Assembly (NCBI GenBank): GCA_965601475.1
Contig: OZ271832.1
Span: forward strand, 3,906,001 to 3,970,000
Origin: JAWPMT01 sp965601475
GTDB taxonomy: Bacteria; Bacteroidota; Bacteroidia; Cytophagales; Cyclobacteriaceae
Length of the DNA stretch: 64,000 nucleotides
Direction: 5' to 3'
A program made the position numbers and the translations under genes. The number at the start of each line of letters is the position of its first letter. The first letter of the stretch is position 1. The notes under the pieces are model-generated. The model saw nothing but the letters and a program-made list of their open reading frames with translations, was not told where the DNA came from and ran no database searches. Positions 17,411 to 26,465 of this stretch are shown piece after piece.

Positions 17411-17755
17411 TCAGGAAACCAGGTAGTTCTTGGCCTCCTCTTCGGTGTCGAATGGTTTCATTTTTCCGCCAAGCAATCTGTTGTATCCTGTGAGCAATAC
17501 CCGCTTTGCTCCGGTAATCCCCACGATGGCACCCTTGAAGGGGATGTCTTTTGTTTCCTTTCCCAACTGGCGTATGTAGGAAGTGAACTTAGGTTTTGCA
17601 TAGGTGTCACTTATATTCACCAGTCGCAGATGATAAGCTTTGTTCTCCAGAAGCCACGTTTTTAAGGCCTCAGCTTTCTCGATCATTTTATCCTCAGAAA
17701 GGCCTCTGTAATCGATGTAGACGATTTTTTTCCCATTATATGTAATGTGCTCCAT
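17411..17755 (-). CDS. STAS/SpoIIAA-like protein
   Basis: A 114-residue soluble protein resembling the small STAS-like (SpoIIAA-like) group. It has a beta-strand start (ITYNGKKIVYIDYRGL), a central NISDTYAKPKFTSYIRQL block, a GIVGITGAKRVLLTG-like strand-loop, and a typical end FDTEEEAKNYLVS. Such proteins are widespread in Bacteroidota and have no established role; some may take part in protein-protein signalling. The gene is separated by 85 bp from the lysine-rich protein that follows it on the same strand. The family call is from pattern memory and moderately sure. Confidence 0.8.
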   Translation of the reverse strand: MEHITYNGKKIVYIDYRGLSEDKMIEKAEALKTWLLENKAYHLRLVNISDTYAKPKFTSYIRQLGKETKDIPFKGAIVGITGAKRVLLTGYNRLLGGKMKPFDTEEEAKNYLVS

Positions 17756-17920
17756 TTGGATTTCGCATTGTGTAGGACAAGTCTATAAAAATCTGTGGAT
17801 GCTCCCATGAGATTGATGAAGTTTGGCTTTCTGGTGGCATGTTCAAAATCAGAGCGATGGAACAGTCTTCGGAAAGCATGAGATGACGAAGATTTCGATC
17901 AAAGAAATTATATTCATGTT

Positions 17921-18847
17921 ATGGATATCGCTCGATGGATAGAAAACGCCTGGAACATCAACCCTGACATCCAATGGAAGATTTTACTGTCATTCCTCGT
18001 GATCCTGGCGTTGTGGCTTGTTAGATACTTCTCTATCAAGATCGTTTTTCGGCGGGTTGGGGACATTAAAGAGCGCTACTATTGGAAAAATGGGATCAAG
18101 AATGTCCATTATTCCTTGTTGGTGATTGTCATCAGCCTCATTTGGCTTGACCAACTGGGTTCATTGGCCACTTTTTTGGGTTTGGTTACAGCAGGATTGG
18201 CAATAGCCTTGCAGGATCCGCTTGTGAATCTGGCGGGTTGGCTATTCATTATTGTCCGAAGACCCTTTGAGATGGGAGATAGAGTCGAGGTAGGAGACTA
18301 TGCCGGTGATGTGATCGATGTTAGGTTCTTTCAGTTTACGATCAATGAGATTAACAATTGGGTGGATGCTGACCAGAGTACCGGCAGGATTATTCACATA
18401 CCCAATGGCCGTGTATTCAAAGAGCCGCAGGCGAATTATACGCAGGGTTTCACGCATATCTGGAATGAACTCCACATCATGGTCACCTTCGAGAGCGATT
18501 GGCAAAAAGCCAAAGACATTTTGCAGCGTATTGTCAACGAACATGCCGAACATCTGTCGAAAGCAGCTCAGAAACGGCTCTTGGAAGCAAGTAAGAAGTT
18601 CATGATTTTTTATACCACGCTGACTCCAACGGTCTACACCGCTGTTAAGGACAGTGGTGTGCAATTGAGCATAAGGTACCTAGTGAACCCAAAGAAGCGC
18701 AGGGTCTCGGAAAACAAAATTTGGCAGGATGTACTTATCGCTTTTGCAAAGGAAGATGATATCGATTTTGCATATCCTACACAACGAATCTACTACAACT
18801 TACAAGAAGGAAAAAAGGGGACGACGAAGCCACCCAACTTTGGATAG
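17921..18847 (+). CDS. MscS-family mechanosensitive channel
   Basis: A 308-residue small-conductance mechanosensitive channel. Three hydrophobic segments (about residues 20-42, 65-83 and 85-110) precede the MscS pore motif in which small residues alternate (LGLVTAGLAIALQDPLVNLAG, cut here). The beta domain follows with RPFEMGDRVEVGDYAGDV, then the C-terminal alpha/beta domain. It should open under membrane tension to release solutes in hypo-osmotic shock. It stands alone between a converging gap and the M42 peptidase gene. Confidence 0.94.
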   Translation: MDIARWIENAWNINPDIQWKILLSFLVILALWLVRYFSIKIVFRRVGDIKERYYWKNGIKNVHYSLLVIVISLIWLDQLGSLATFLGLVTAGLAIALQDPLVNLAGWLFIIVRRPFEMGDRVEVGDYAGDVIDVRFFQFTINEINNWVDADQSTGRIIHIPNGRVFKEPQANYTQGFTHIWNELHIMVTFESDWQKAKDILQRIVNEHAEHLSKAAQKRLLEASKKFMIFYTTLTPTVYTAVKDSGVQLSIRYLVNPKKRRVSENKIWQDVLIAFAKEDDIDFAYPTQRIYYNLQEGKKGTTKPPNFG

Positions 18848-19096
18848 TTGGCTGGGATTCGGATCTATTGGTCATACCTGGAAGGTCAATCGACCAAAGT
18901 CGACAAATACCGGATCGCACCCACGATATCGAAGAGATGGCGACTGTCCTAGTGAGATGTGCAATGCAGTTCAATTATCTCAATGACATTGGTGGAGCGC
19001 TCGGAATGAGATAATAACCGATCCTCAAAGTGAACCCTGCTCCCTTCCTGTAAGTTGTTTCCTTATTACCTTCGACAGCTGATTATTTTCAACAGA

Positions 19097-20167
19097 ATGA
19101 TGGATAGCAAAAGCAAGAATTTTCTCTATAAATATCTAAACAACGCATCACCCACAGGCTTTGAGAGCAGCGGTCAGCAAATATGGCTGGATTATGTCCG
19201 GCCATTTATCAACGATTACATATCGGACACCTATGGTACGATGGTGGGGGTAGTAAATCCTGAAAAAGCCTACAAAGTGGTCATCGAAGCTCATGCGGAC
19301 GAGATTTCCTGGTTTGTGAATTATATTAATGACAAGGGATACATCTATGTGACTCGAAATGGAGGATCTGATCACCAGATAGCGCCTTCGAAGCGGGTCA
19401 ATATCCATACGAAGCAAGGTATCAGAAAAGGAGTTTTCGGTTGGCCGGCGATCCACGTTCGCAAGGACAAAGAAGAGACACCCACCCTGAAAAATATCTT
19501 CATTGACGTTGGAGCGAAGGATAAGGAGGAAGTGGAGAATATGGGGATTCACGTAGGATCAGTGATCACGTTTGAAGATGAGCTGATCGAGCTAAATGAT
19601 ACATTCCTTGTGGGGAGAGCTTTGGATAATCGCATAGGCGGTTTTATGATTGCTGAGGTGCTGCGAAGAATTAGAGAAAACAAGGTGGAATTGCCTTTCG
19701 GGCTGTATGTTGTCAATGCTGTACAAGAGGAGATTGGTTTGAGGGGAGCTGAGATGATTTCTCGTCGCATAGGTCCCGATGTTGCCATTGTGACGGATGT
19801 TACTCACGATACCAATGCACCCATGTATGACAAAGTGAACAGTGGTGACATTTCCTGTGGTAAGGGTCCTACGCTCTCCTATGCTCCGGCAGTTCAGAAT
19901 AACCTCAGGGACATGATCATTGGTGTGGCAGAGGGTAAAAAATTGCCATTCCAACGGTTGGCAAGTTCCAGGTTTACAGGGACTGACACTGATGCTTTTG
20001 CATATTCGGCGGAAGGTGTGGCATCGGCATTGATATCTTTACCGTTGAAGTATATGCACACGACCGTAGAGATGGTGCACAAGGACGATGTTGAGAACGT
20101 GATCAACCTGATCTACGAGACATTGCTGCAAATAGAAGATGGACAGGATTTCCGATATATCAAGTGA
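19097..20167 (+). CDS. M42 family metalloaminopeptidase
   Basis: A 356-residue dinuclear zinc/cobalt peptidase. Metal and catalytic residues are visible: HADEIS (first His-Asp pair), GRALDNRIGG (bridging Asp), VQEEIGLRGAE (catalytic Glu pair), IVTDVTHD (Asp ligand) and HTTVEMVHKDD (His ligand). These fit the tetrahedral TET aminopeptidases. The frame is open to 19055, but MMDSKSKNFLYKYL at 19097 gives the usual N-terminus; the next codon is also ATG. It overlaps the BtuF-like gene by 29 bp, so the two are coupled. It degrades short peptides in the cytoplasm. Confidence 0.94.
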   Translation: MMDSKSKNFLYKYLNNASPTGFESSGQQIWLDYVRPFINDYISDTYGTMVGVVNPEKAYKVVIEAHADEISWFVNYINDKGYIYVTRNGGSDHQIAPSKRVNIHTKQGIRKGVFGWPAIHVRKDKEETPTLKNIFIDVGAKDKEEVENMGIHVGSVITFEDELIELNDTFLVGRALDNRIGGFMIAEVLRRIRENKVELPFGLYVVNAVQEEIGLRGAEMISRRIGPDVAIVTDVTHDTNAPMYDKVNSGDISCGKGPTLSYAPAVQNNLRDMIIGVAEGKKLPFQRLASSRFTGTDTDAFAYSAEGVASALISLPLKYMHTTVEMVHKDDVENVINLIYETLLQIEDGQDFRYIK

Positions 20168-20921
20168 AGTCAAGGTAGAAGACCAAATGGGGCGTGAAGT
20201 AAGGTTGGTTGGTACGCCCCAACGGATCATCTCATTGGTGCCAAGCATAACGGAGTACTTGGTGGATTTGGGATTGGGACAAAAGCTAGTAGGCAGAACG
20301 AGGTTTTGTACAAGACCTCATGAGGGTTTGCAACATGTTGAGATCATAGGAGGGACCAAGAACTTCGATGTTGAAAAGATCAGGTCGTTGCGACCGGACC
20401 TGATCATTGGCAACAGGGAGGAAAACTATAAAGAAGGTATCAACGAGTTGGCTGAGTTTTCTCCTGTCTGGATGAGCGACATTGTCGACCTGGACCATAA
20501 CTATGAAATGATGGAGGCCCTTGGACTGCTAACCGGTAAAGCCCACGAGGCCAGCCTCTGGATTCAACGGGTGCGAGAGAATTTTCGCAAATATTACAAG
20601 CGATATTCAGGGAGGGTACTCTATCTGATATGGCGGAAACCGTACATGGCTGCTGGCAGGGATACTTTCATTAATCACATCATCAATTACCTGGGTTTCG
20701 AGAATGCGGTTTTGCAGAAGCGTTACCCTGAAATCGACCCTTACATTTTGGAGCAGTTGAATCCCGATCAGGTATTTCTGAGCTCAGAGCCGTTTCCTTT
20801 CAAACCCAAGCATATTGAGGAGCTCAAATCATTTCACCCCAAAGCCATCACACGTCTGGTAGATGGGGAGGCGTTTTCTTGGTACGGCAGTCGTTTGGCG
20901 AAAGTCAGTTTTGACTTTTAG
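20139..20921 (+). CDS. BtuF-like helical-backbone substrate-binding protein
   Basis: A 260-residue protein with the fold of periplasmic cobalamin/iron-siderophore binding proteins. The N-terminal VRLVGTPQRIISLVPSITEYLVDLGL, the DLIIGNREENY strand and the central RVLYLIWRKPYMAAGRDTFI match the BtuF group. It lacks any signal peptide or lipobox, and the start is fixed by the 29 bp overlap with the peptidase gene. So, unlike classical BtuF, it may stay in the cytoplasm. No permease or ATPase gene is adjacent. Bacteroidota carry many such orphan members. Its ligand is unknown. Confidence 0.87.
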   Translation: MDRISDISSEVKVEDQMGREVRLVGTPQRIISLVPSITEYLVDLGLGQKLVGRTRFCTRPHEGLQHVEIIGGTKNFDVEKIRSLRPDLIIGNREENYKEGINELAEFSPVWMSDIVDLDHNYEMMEALGLLTGKAHEASLWIQRVRENFRKYYKRYSGRVLYLIWRKPYMAAGRDTFINHIINYLGFENAVLQKRYPEIDPYILEQLNPDQVFLSSEPFPFKPKHIEELKSFHPKAITRLVDGEAFSWYGSRLAKVSFDF

Positions 20922-21910
20922 TCTTTCACATATTGCATGGCCTCTTTCACCATCTGCTTCGAACCGATATAGAATGGAGCCCTTTGATGAAATTCTGTGG
21001 GGTGTATTTCCAAAATCCGACCTTTGCCATTGGTAGCCATTCCTCCGGCTTGCTCAGCGATGAATGCAAGTGCATTGCATTCGTACAGAAGCCTTAATTT
21101 TCCGTTAGGTGCTTTGCTACTGGCTGGATAGATATAGATGCCACCTTTCAGCATGTTGCGATGATAGTCCGCTACCAATGAACCGATATACCGTGCAGTG
21201 AGTCCATTCTTCTTGCAGGCTTCAATATATTCCCGGGTGCCGTCCTCAAACTGGTGCCAGCTCCCTTCGTTGATTGAGTATATTTTTCCGTTCTCAGGAA
21301 ACTTCATATTTGTGTGGGAAAGCACAAACTCTCCCAAAGAGGGTTCCAAAGTGAACCCATGTACACCACGGCCAGTACTATATACAAGCATGGTTGAGGA
21401 TCCATATAGTATGTATCCCGCAGCCACTTGCCTCGTCCCTTCCTGCAATACATCCTCTTTCTGTACAGGTCCTCCGATTGGGGAGATTCGCCTATAGATG
21501 GAAAAAATGGTGCCGATAGATACATTGACATCGATGTTGGATGAGCCATCCAGGGGGTCCATGGCTACCACATACCGACAATTGGGGTTGAGATGAACGA
21601 TTTCCTGTTCTTCTTCCGAGACGATGGCGCAAGTCATACCGCCATTTCTTAGGGCCCTCGTGAATCGGATGTTGGCAATTACATCAAGCTTCTGCTGTTC
21701 TTCGCCCTGGACATTTTGAGCTCCATATGCGCCAGCAATATCCAGCAGCCCGGATTTGTTGACTTCCCGGTTTATGATCTTGCCCGCCAAGGCAATGTCC
21801 CTAAGCAATTGAGATAGCTCCCCGGTCGATTCGGGATATTCATCTTGCTTCTTTTTGATAAACCGGTCAAGTGTAGTCCCTATCGGTAGTCCGAGGTTAA
21901 TTTTGCTCAT
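20918..21910 (-). CDS. fbp: Class 1 fructose-1,6-bisphosphatase
   Basis: A 330-residue gluconeogenic enzyme hydrolysing fructose 1,6-bisphosphate to fructose 6-phosphate. The metal-binding signature DPLDGSSNID and the surrounding block are intact, as are the Glu-Glu pair (VSEEEQE), the substrate region YIGSLVADYHRNMLKGGIYIYP (shortened) and the terminal FHQRAPFYIGS. Length is standard for class 1. The 3' end overlaps the converging BtuF-like gene by 4 bp. It is cytoplasmic and probably Mg2+-dependent. Confidence 0.97.
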   Translation of the reverse strand: MSKINLGLPIGTTLDRFIKKKQDEYPESTGELSQLLRDIALAGKIINREVNKSGLLDIAGAYGAQNVQGEEQQKLDVIANIRFTRALRNGGMTCAIVSEEEQEIVHLNPNCRYVVAMDPLDGSSNIDVNVSIGTIFSIYRRISPIGGPVQKEDVLQEGTRQVAAGYILYGSSTMLVYSTGRGVHGFTLEPSLGEFVLSHTNMKFPENGKIYSINEGSWHQFEDGTREYIEACKKNGLTARYIGSLVADYHRNMLKGGIYIYPASSKAPNGKLRLLYECNALAFIAEQAGGMATNGKGRILEIHPTEFHQRAPFYIGSKQMVKEAMQYVKD

Positions 21911-21975
21911 CGGTGAAAAAGTGGTCTATTAAGCTGCGAAAATAGCTTAATTCGTCAGTTCAAACGTTTGCACAA

Positions 21976-23211
21976 GTGAGAATTTTCAAATTTGGCGGGG
22001 CTTCGGTCAAAGATGCTGCCTCCATCAGGAATCTTGGGTCAATTCTGCATGGCTACAGTGGTGAGCCGTTGTTTTTGGTAATTTCTGCAATGGGTAAAGT
22101 GACCAATCTTCTGGAGCATCTGGCACATACGTCTTTTGCCTTGGGAGGGCTCAATGAAAGCATCTACGGTCAGGTGAAAGACTTCCATGAGCAAATCGCC
22201 ACGGAATTGATGGGTCCGGTGTCTGAAGGGTTACGAGACCTGATGGACCAACTGGCAGAACGCTGCACGCAAACAGGTATGGACTTTGATGAATACTATG
22301 ATCAGGTTGTTCCTTTCGGTGAGCTTCTATCCACGCGCTTGATCAGTGACTTCCTCTCAACCCAGCTACCTGTCTGTTGGTTGGATGCTCGGGAATTGAT
22401 TATTACGGATCAATCTTTTCGCAAAGCTGTCGTTGATCTGGGCAAAACGGAAGGGCGTATTTCCGGGCTATCCTTGCCTAAAGGTACCATTCCATTGACC
22501 CAGGGCTTTATTGCCGCTTCTACTGAAGGCAAGATGACCACTTTAGGGAGGGAGGGGTCAGATTTTAGCGCTGCACTATTTGGTAAATTCCTCGGGGCTG
22601 AAGAGGTTATATTCTGGAAGGACGTTCCGGGAATTATGAATGCGGATCCTAAGCTCTTTCCATCTGCGGAAAAGTTTGACCACCTGTCTTATCAGGAAGC
22701 CACCGAAATGACCTTTTACGGAGCAAAAGTGATCCATCCTAAAACGCTGAAACCACTTTCGGAGTCCGGTATTCCCTTACGTGTGCGTTCATTTGTGGAT
22801 ATCAAGCGGTCGGGTACCTCCATTTCTGGTCTTCCAGGCATGATCTTGCCTACCTATGTTTTCAGGTATAATCAGACACTGGTAACCTTAAGAAATCGTT
22901 CCGGGGAATTAACAAATGAGCGGCTACTCATCGCCATTCTTAGTCAACTTGATGCATTGGAAGTGAGACTCAATATGACCCAGATTTCTGCTTTGACTTA
23001 CTCATTTGCTATGGACCATGATGATGCTATGCTGCAGGACATCCACCGTTTGTTTGAAGCCAACTTTGAAGTCTACCACAATTCCGGCCTCCATTTGGCG
23101 ACAGTGAAGAATTTCGATCAGATGAGTCTCGAGAAGCTGCCGGGTTTTGAAGCTAAGTTTCTTGAGCAAATCACCAGGCACAATTACCAAAGGCTCTACC
23201 TTCCTCTTTGA
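21976..23211 (+). CDS. Monofunctional aspartate kinase
   Basis: A 411-residue aspartokinase, the first step of Lys, Thr and Met biosynthesis. The N-terminal KFGGASVKD is the ATP/aspartate signature and the start is a GTG (MRIFKFGG). The kinase domain continues to about residue 270 with GREGSDFSAALFGKFLGAEEV and the FYGAKVIHPKTL block. The C-terminal 140 residues should form the regulatory ACT domains, although they are divergent and shorter than in E. coli LysC. No homoserine dehydrogenase domain is fused. Feedback regulation is likely but not testable here. Confidence 0.95.
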   Translation: MRIFKFGGASVKDAASIRNLGSILHGYSGEPLFLVISAMGKVTNLLEHLAHTSFALGGLNESIYGQVKDFHEQIATELMGPVSEGLRDLMDQLAERCTQTGMDFDEYYDQVVPFGELLSTRLISDFLSTQLPVCWLDARELIITDQSFRKAVVDLGKTEGRISGLSLPKGTIPLTQGFIAASTEGKMTTLGREGSDFSAALFGKFLGAEEVIFWKDVPGIMNADPKLFPSAEKFDHLSYQEATEMTFYGAKVIHPKTLKPLSESGIPLRVRSFVDIKRSGTSISGLPGMILPTYVFRYNQTLVTLRNRSGELTNERLLIAILSQLDALEVRLNMTQISALTYSFAMDHDDAMLQDIHRLFEANFEVYHNSGLHLATVKNFDQMSLEKLPGFEAKFLEQITRHNYQRLYLPL

Positions 23212-23223
23212 TGGGTATTGCGT

Positions 23224-24102
23224 TTAGGTGAAGCGTTTCAGTGTTGATTCAATACCTGATAAATAAGACGCTCCAAAAAGATTGACATGTACCAATAGGG
23301 GATAGAGATTGTACAGATCTATGCGGTATTCGAAGTCAGGCTCCAGCGGCCACGCCTCATTATATGCATCGTAGAATTTTCGATTGAAGCCACCAAATAG
23401 CCTGGTGAAAGCCAACTCCATTTCCCGGTGTCCATAATATACTGCAGGGTCTATCAATGCCGCCTCACCGTGAGTGTTTACCAGGAAGTTGCCGCTCCAC
23501 AGGTCGCCATGAAGCAGGGATGCCGGCGATGGGGGTATATGATCTGGAAGATACGGGTACAATCGTCTGAATCTCTGCAAAAAATATTGATCAACCAGTC
23601 CGTTGTAATGTGCCATTGTGACCTGCTTCTCAAGTCGTTCCTCTATAAAGAATGGCAGCCAATCCGAGTGCAACTTATTACTCTGTACGAGACTGCCGAT
23701 ATAGTTGTCATAGTTGAGGCCGTACCTCCGATCTATAGATACCTGGCGGTGTTGCGCGGCTAACTCAACGCCAAAGTTTTCCCAAAATTTGGATGAGGGA
23801 ACGCCAGGTTCGATATACTCCAGAAGCAAAAAAGACCTGTTTAGGCAGGTGCCAAACCCCAGAACTTCCGGGATTTTGATGGTTCCTCCGGAGCGTAGGA
23901 GGTCAAGCCCATTGGCTTCTACCTCGAATTGATCACTTTCCTTCTCCTTCCATTTTAGGAGAAAAGCGTCTGAGGCAGTTTCTAGTTTGGCAACCTGGTC
24001 AATGCAGCCACCAGACAGGATCTTGAATGATTGCAGGGTGAGCTCCTGGCCCGTGGATTGAAAAAGTATGGATTCAAAGAACTGGAATTCCGGATTTCTC
24101 AC
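23224..24102 (-). CDS. Fructosamine kinase family protein
   Basis: A 292-residue fructosamine-3-kinase-like protein, of the family that phosphorylates glycated lysines for deglycation. Visible features are the FLLKWKEKE nucleotide-contacting strand, LLEYIEPG hinge and the catalytic LLHGDLWSGNF (Asp of the HGDLWSGN motif) with ALIDPAVYYGHRE. The open frame extends upstream to 24264, but that would run through the phosphatase gene. A GTG at 24102, 4 bp after the phosphatase stop, gives the proper start MRNPEFQFFESIL. It is thus coupled to the tyrosine phosphatase gene upstream, a pairing commonly seen in bacteria. Confidence 0.9.
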   Translation of the reverse strand: MRNPEFQFFESILFQSTGQELTLQSFKILSGGCIDQVAKLETASDAFLLKWKEKESDQFEVEANGLDLLRSGGTIKIPEVLGFGTCLNRSFLLLEYIEPGVPSSKFWENFGVELAAQHRQVSIDRRYGLNYDNYIGSLVQSNKLHSDWLPFFIEERLEKQVTMAHYNGLVDQYFLQRFRRLYPYLPDHIPPSPASLLHGDLWSGNFLVNTHGEAALIDPAVYYGHREMELAFTRLFGGFNRKFYDAYNEAWPLEPDFEYRIDLYNLYPLLVHVNLFGASYLSGIESTLKRFT

Positions 24103-24106
24103 AAGG

Positions 24107-24553
24107 CTATTGGCTTTGCAACGCCTTGATAAATGCGTCGATGGAGCGGTCCAGCATTTCAAATACCTCCACAAAATCAGAGTGGTCTCCGTAGTAGGGA
24201 TCAGGAACATCGGCCCCTGGACGTGCTGGGTCGAAATCGCCCATGAGCAGTACTTTCTTTTCATGAGGTCCCGCCATTGCCATCATATGTGATAAGTTGT
24301 TTCTGTCCATCGCCACGAGGTAATCAAAAAGTTCAAAGTGGTCCAGGTGAAGCTGCTGGGCTCGATGATTTGACATGATGCCGGATTCCTGAAGTACGTC
24401 AAGGGTTCTGGCGTCTGGCCTCGATCCAATGTGGTAACTTCCAGTCCCAGCTGAATCTGCATTCCAGGAGGTGTAACTTGTTTTGTGCTGGAAAATGGCC
24501 TCCGCCATTGGTGAACGGCAGATGTTACCTAAGCAAACAAAAAGAATTTTCAA
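24107..24553 (-). CDS. Low-molecular-weight protein-tyrosine-phosphatase
   Basis: A 148-residue cytoplasmic phosphatase. The P-loop CLGNICRSP places Cys7 as nucleophile and Arg13 as phosphate-binding residue. The general-acid loop DPYYGDHSDFVEVFEML supplies the conserved Asp. Length is standard. It lies 4 bp ahead of the fructosamine kinase gene in the same operon. Such enzymes often act on protein tyrosine kinases of polysaccharide export, or on low-molecular-weight substrates; the target here is unknown. Confidence 0.96.
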   Translation of the reverse strand: MKILFVCLGNICRSPMAEAIFQHKTSYTSWNADSAGTGSYHIGSRPDARTLDVLQESGIMSNHRAQQLHLDHFELFDYLVAMDRNNLSHMMAMAGPHEKKVLLMGDFDPARPGADVPDPYYGDHSDFVEVFEMLDRSIDAFIKALQSQ

Positions 24554-24644
24554 TTTTTTTAGTATTCAGGGGTTACCTCCGGTGACTGAATGGAATATAT
24601 GAAGGCATAACACAAATTTATTCATACACCTGTTTGACATCTAA

Positions 24645-24682
24645 AGAAAAATCCCGGTCGCTGACCGGGATTTTCTTTTTTC
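24645..24682 (-). terminator. Strong rho-independent terminator (usable from both directions)
   Basis: ATCCCGGTC (24651-24659) and GACCGGGAT (24663-24671) form a perfect 9 bp stem around a GCT loop. An A-rich run on one side and a TTTTCTTTTTT run on the other make it work on either strand. It sits 25 bp past the stop of the DUF6588-like gene, so it most likely ends that (-) operon. Confidence 0.85.
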
Positions 24683-24696
24683 TAACGTCTCTATGC

Positions 24697-25725
24697 TTAC
24701 CGGACACTCAAGCCTACTCCTGCAGTAAGCGTGTTGTAGTCCTGAAATGCATATTCAGCATGTATAGTAATGATCAATAGCTTCAGTCGTGCACCGAAGT
24801 TAAGCTTCGGACTGCCAGAAGAATAGGAGAAACTGATGGGATCGATGGCATCGGCACCAAGGTCAGTCTCAAGCTCTTCACTGTAGTCTCCCAGGAGTTT
24901 GAAATCCGTGCTCGAGGTGATGAAACCCAATCCCGCGTATACGGTCAATAGTGCCAGTTTCTTGGAGATTACACCTTGGAAAGTGAACCCACTCACATCT
25001 AGTTCGGCTATTTGATCAGGGTTGTCTTCATCAATGTTGAAACTGGTTTTCAGGGTATTGAATCCCACGAATGCCGAAAGATCGAATGGGAGCAGTTGCA
25101 TTCCAGGAACCCACTGCTTGACATCGTGCATTATGCCCAATCCGAACATGCTGATAGAAAACTCTTCGCCTGCATCTCCGAAAGTCTGTTCCGGGAGAAG
25201 GCGTAGTTTCAATTCCGTATTCTTAATCAATCCAAGTCCCAACTGTACCATGGGTGCAGGTACGGCATTGAAGCCGAGATCCTCATCCATTCCTAGTCCT
25301 GTCGGTCCGGTTACATCCAGCAGCACTTCCTGAGTTTCCGGGTCTGAAAATCGAAGGAACGGAATTTCGTCGGCACTCAGGTTAGGACCGAACAGTGTTG
25401 GAAATTGATCCTGCCCTGGGTCGACCAATGATACGTTGTCATATTGAGCTGGGTTAAAAGTAAAGAACTCCGCACTGGAAGGTACGTAGGCGAGGTTGAC
25501 GTTTGCCGTCAAATCAAAACCCAGGAGTTTATGCGGTTTTGCTGTGTTGTACCAACCGCTGTTGAGTCCTGTTCCAAAGCCTATGAAGGCAGGTTCCATA
25601 TAGTTCTCCAGCAATCTGTTTCCGTCTGCGATACCACCTTCCAGGAAAGTACTTAAGTCAATCTGGGCCTTGGATGACATGCAGAAAAATGCTGCGAAGG
25701 TGAGGGTAAAAAATAATTTTTTCAT
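24697..25725 (-). CDS. Exported DUF6588-like outer-membrane-type protein
   Basis: A 342-residue protein with an N-terminal signal peptide (ending SSKAQ at about residue 20). The rest is rich in beta-strand patterns (alternating hydrophobic residues), ending in an aromatic/basic tail (VGLSVR), as in small outer-membrane barrels or secreted beta proteins of Bacteroidota. It resembles the DUF6588 family. It starts 22 bp after the second lipoprotein gene of the operon and is followed by a strong terminator. Function unknown. Confidence 0.85.
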   Translation of the reverse strand: MKKLFFTLTFAAFFCMSSKAQIDLSTFLEGGIADGNRLLENYMEPAFIGFGTGLNSGWYNTAKPHKLLGFDLTANVNLAYVPSSAEFFTFNPAQYDNVSLVDPGQDQFPTLFGPNLSADEIPFLRFSDPETQEVLLDVTGPTGLGMDEDLGFNAVPAPMVQLGLGLIKNTELKLRLLPEQTFGDAGEEFSISMFGLGIMHDVKQWVPGMQLLPFDLSAFVGFNTLKTSFNIDEDNPDQIAELDVSGFTFQGVISKKLALLTVYAGLGFITSSTDFKLLGDYSEELETDLGADAIDPISFSYSSGSPKLNFGARLKLLIITIHAEYAFQDYNTLTAGVGLSVR

Positions 25726-25747
25726 TTTTCTAGGTTTGGCGGATTAA

Positions 25748-26350
25748 TTATAAGTCTCTTGCTTTCAATTCGACATCGAAATACATAAGATAGTTGAAGG
25801 TCAAATCGTTGTTGTTGGCAGGTAATTCACTGAGATCAAATACCACTTGAGAATTAATCCTGTCGGATCTGAATAGCTCTTCGACAATCGCGGATCGCTG
25901 TGCATCAGACAGCGAAATAGAGGTCCTTGGGACATTGGTTAGAGTTGTTCTGATATCCAACAGTACCAAGTCAGAGCCGGCCACTTCTACACTGATCTCC
26001 AGCTGATCAAGCCCCACTTCTTCCGTTGCATCAACACCTGTCACTTCGTAGAAAACGCCGTGAAGGATGATGTTGTCCTGCCCTTGTAGTCCTTCCAGGG
26101 CATCGTCAAAGGCGCCAACCTGATTCAAATCATAGGTAAAGGTTTCACTAGGAGGATTGACGTTGAGAAGGTCGTCAATCTGATCTGTGTCTCCCGGATC
26201 AGGAACTTCTATAAGAATCGGCACATCCACTGGAAAATCTTTCCTTACGTTGAAGCCAATTCCCTCTTCTCCACAGGAAACAATCTGGGTTGCCAATAGT
26301 AAGAACAGACAGGTTCTTGCCATAAAGCGAATCTTGCTCGGTGTTTTCAT
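25748..26350 (-). CDS. Hypothetical lipoprotein, paralogue of the next gene upstream
   Basis: A 200-residue lipoprotein with a signal peptide and lipobox ending at the Cys of IVSCGEEG. The mature part is acidic and beta-rich (a series of DL/VxxDLxxL strands) with no known catalytic motif. It resembles the upstream lipoprotein (26466-27014) in layout: the same CGExGI start, similar size and a similar ending that describes two or three beta strands before the C-terminus. The two are likely products of duplication. It lies in an operon with the DUF6588-like gene (22 bp apart). Function unknown. Confidence 0.85.
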   Translation of the reverse strand: MKTPSKIRFMARTCLFLLLATQIVSCGEEGIGFNVRKDFPVDVPILIEVPDPGDTDQIDDLLNVNPPSETFTYDLNQVGAFDDALEGLQGQDNIILHGVFYEVTGVDATEEVGLDQLEISVEVAGSDLVLLDIRTTLTNVPRTSISLSDAQRSAIVEELFRSDRINSQVVFDLSELPANNNDLTFNYLMYFDVELKARDL

Positions 26351-26465
26351 GCTTACAGGGTTTGTCTTGAATAGATGATTATAATTTAATCAAAGATGCG
26401 GATTTCCCACTAATCTTACATCAATCGCGACCTGATTAAGCAATTTCGTATCATAGTCGGGTAGA

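Noticed and set aside
18729..18986. Small overlapping frames after the MscS gene
   Set aside because: They start inside the MscS coding region or run in mostly non-coding sequence, with no recognisable motif.
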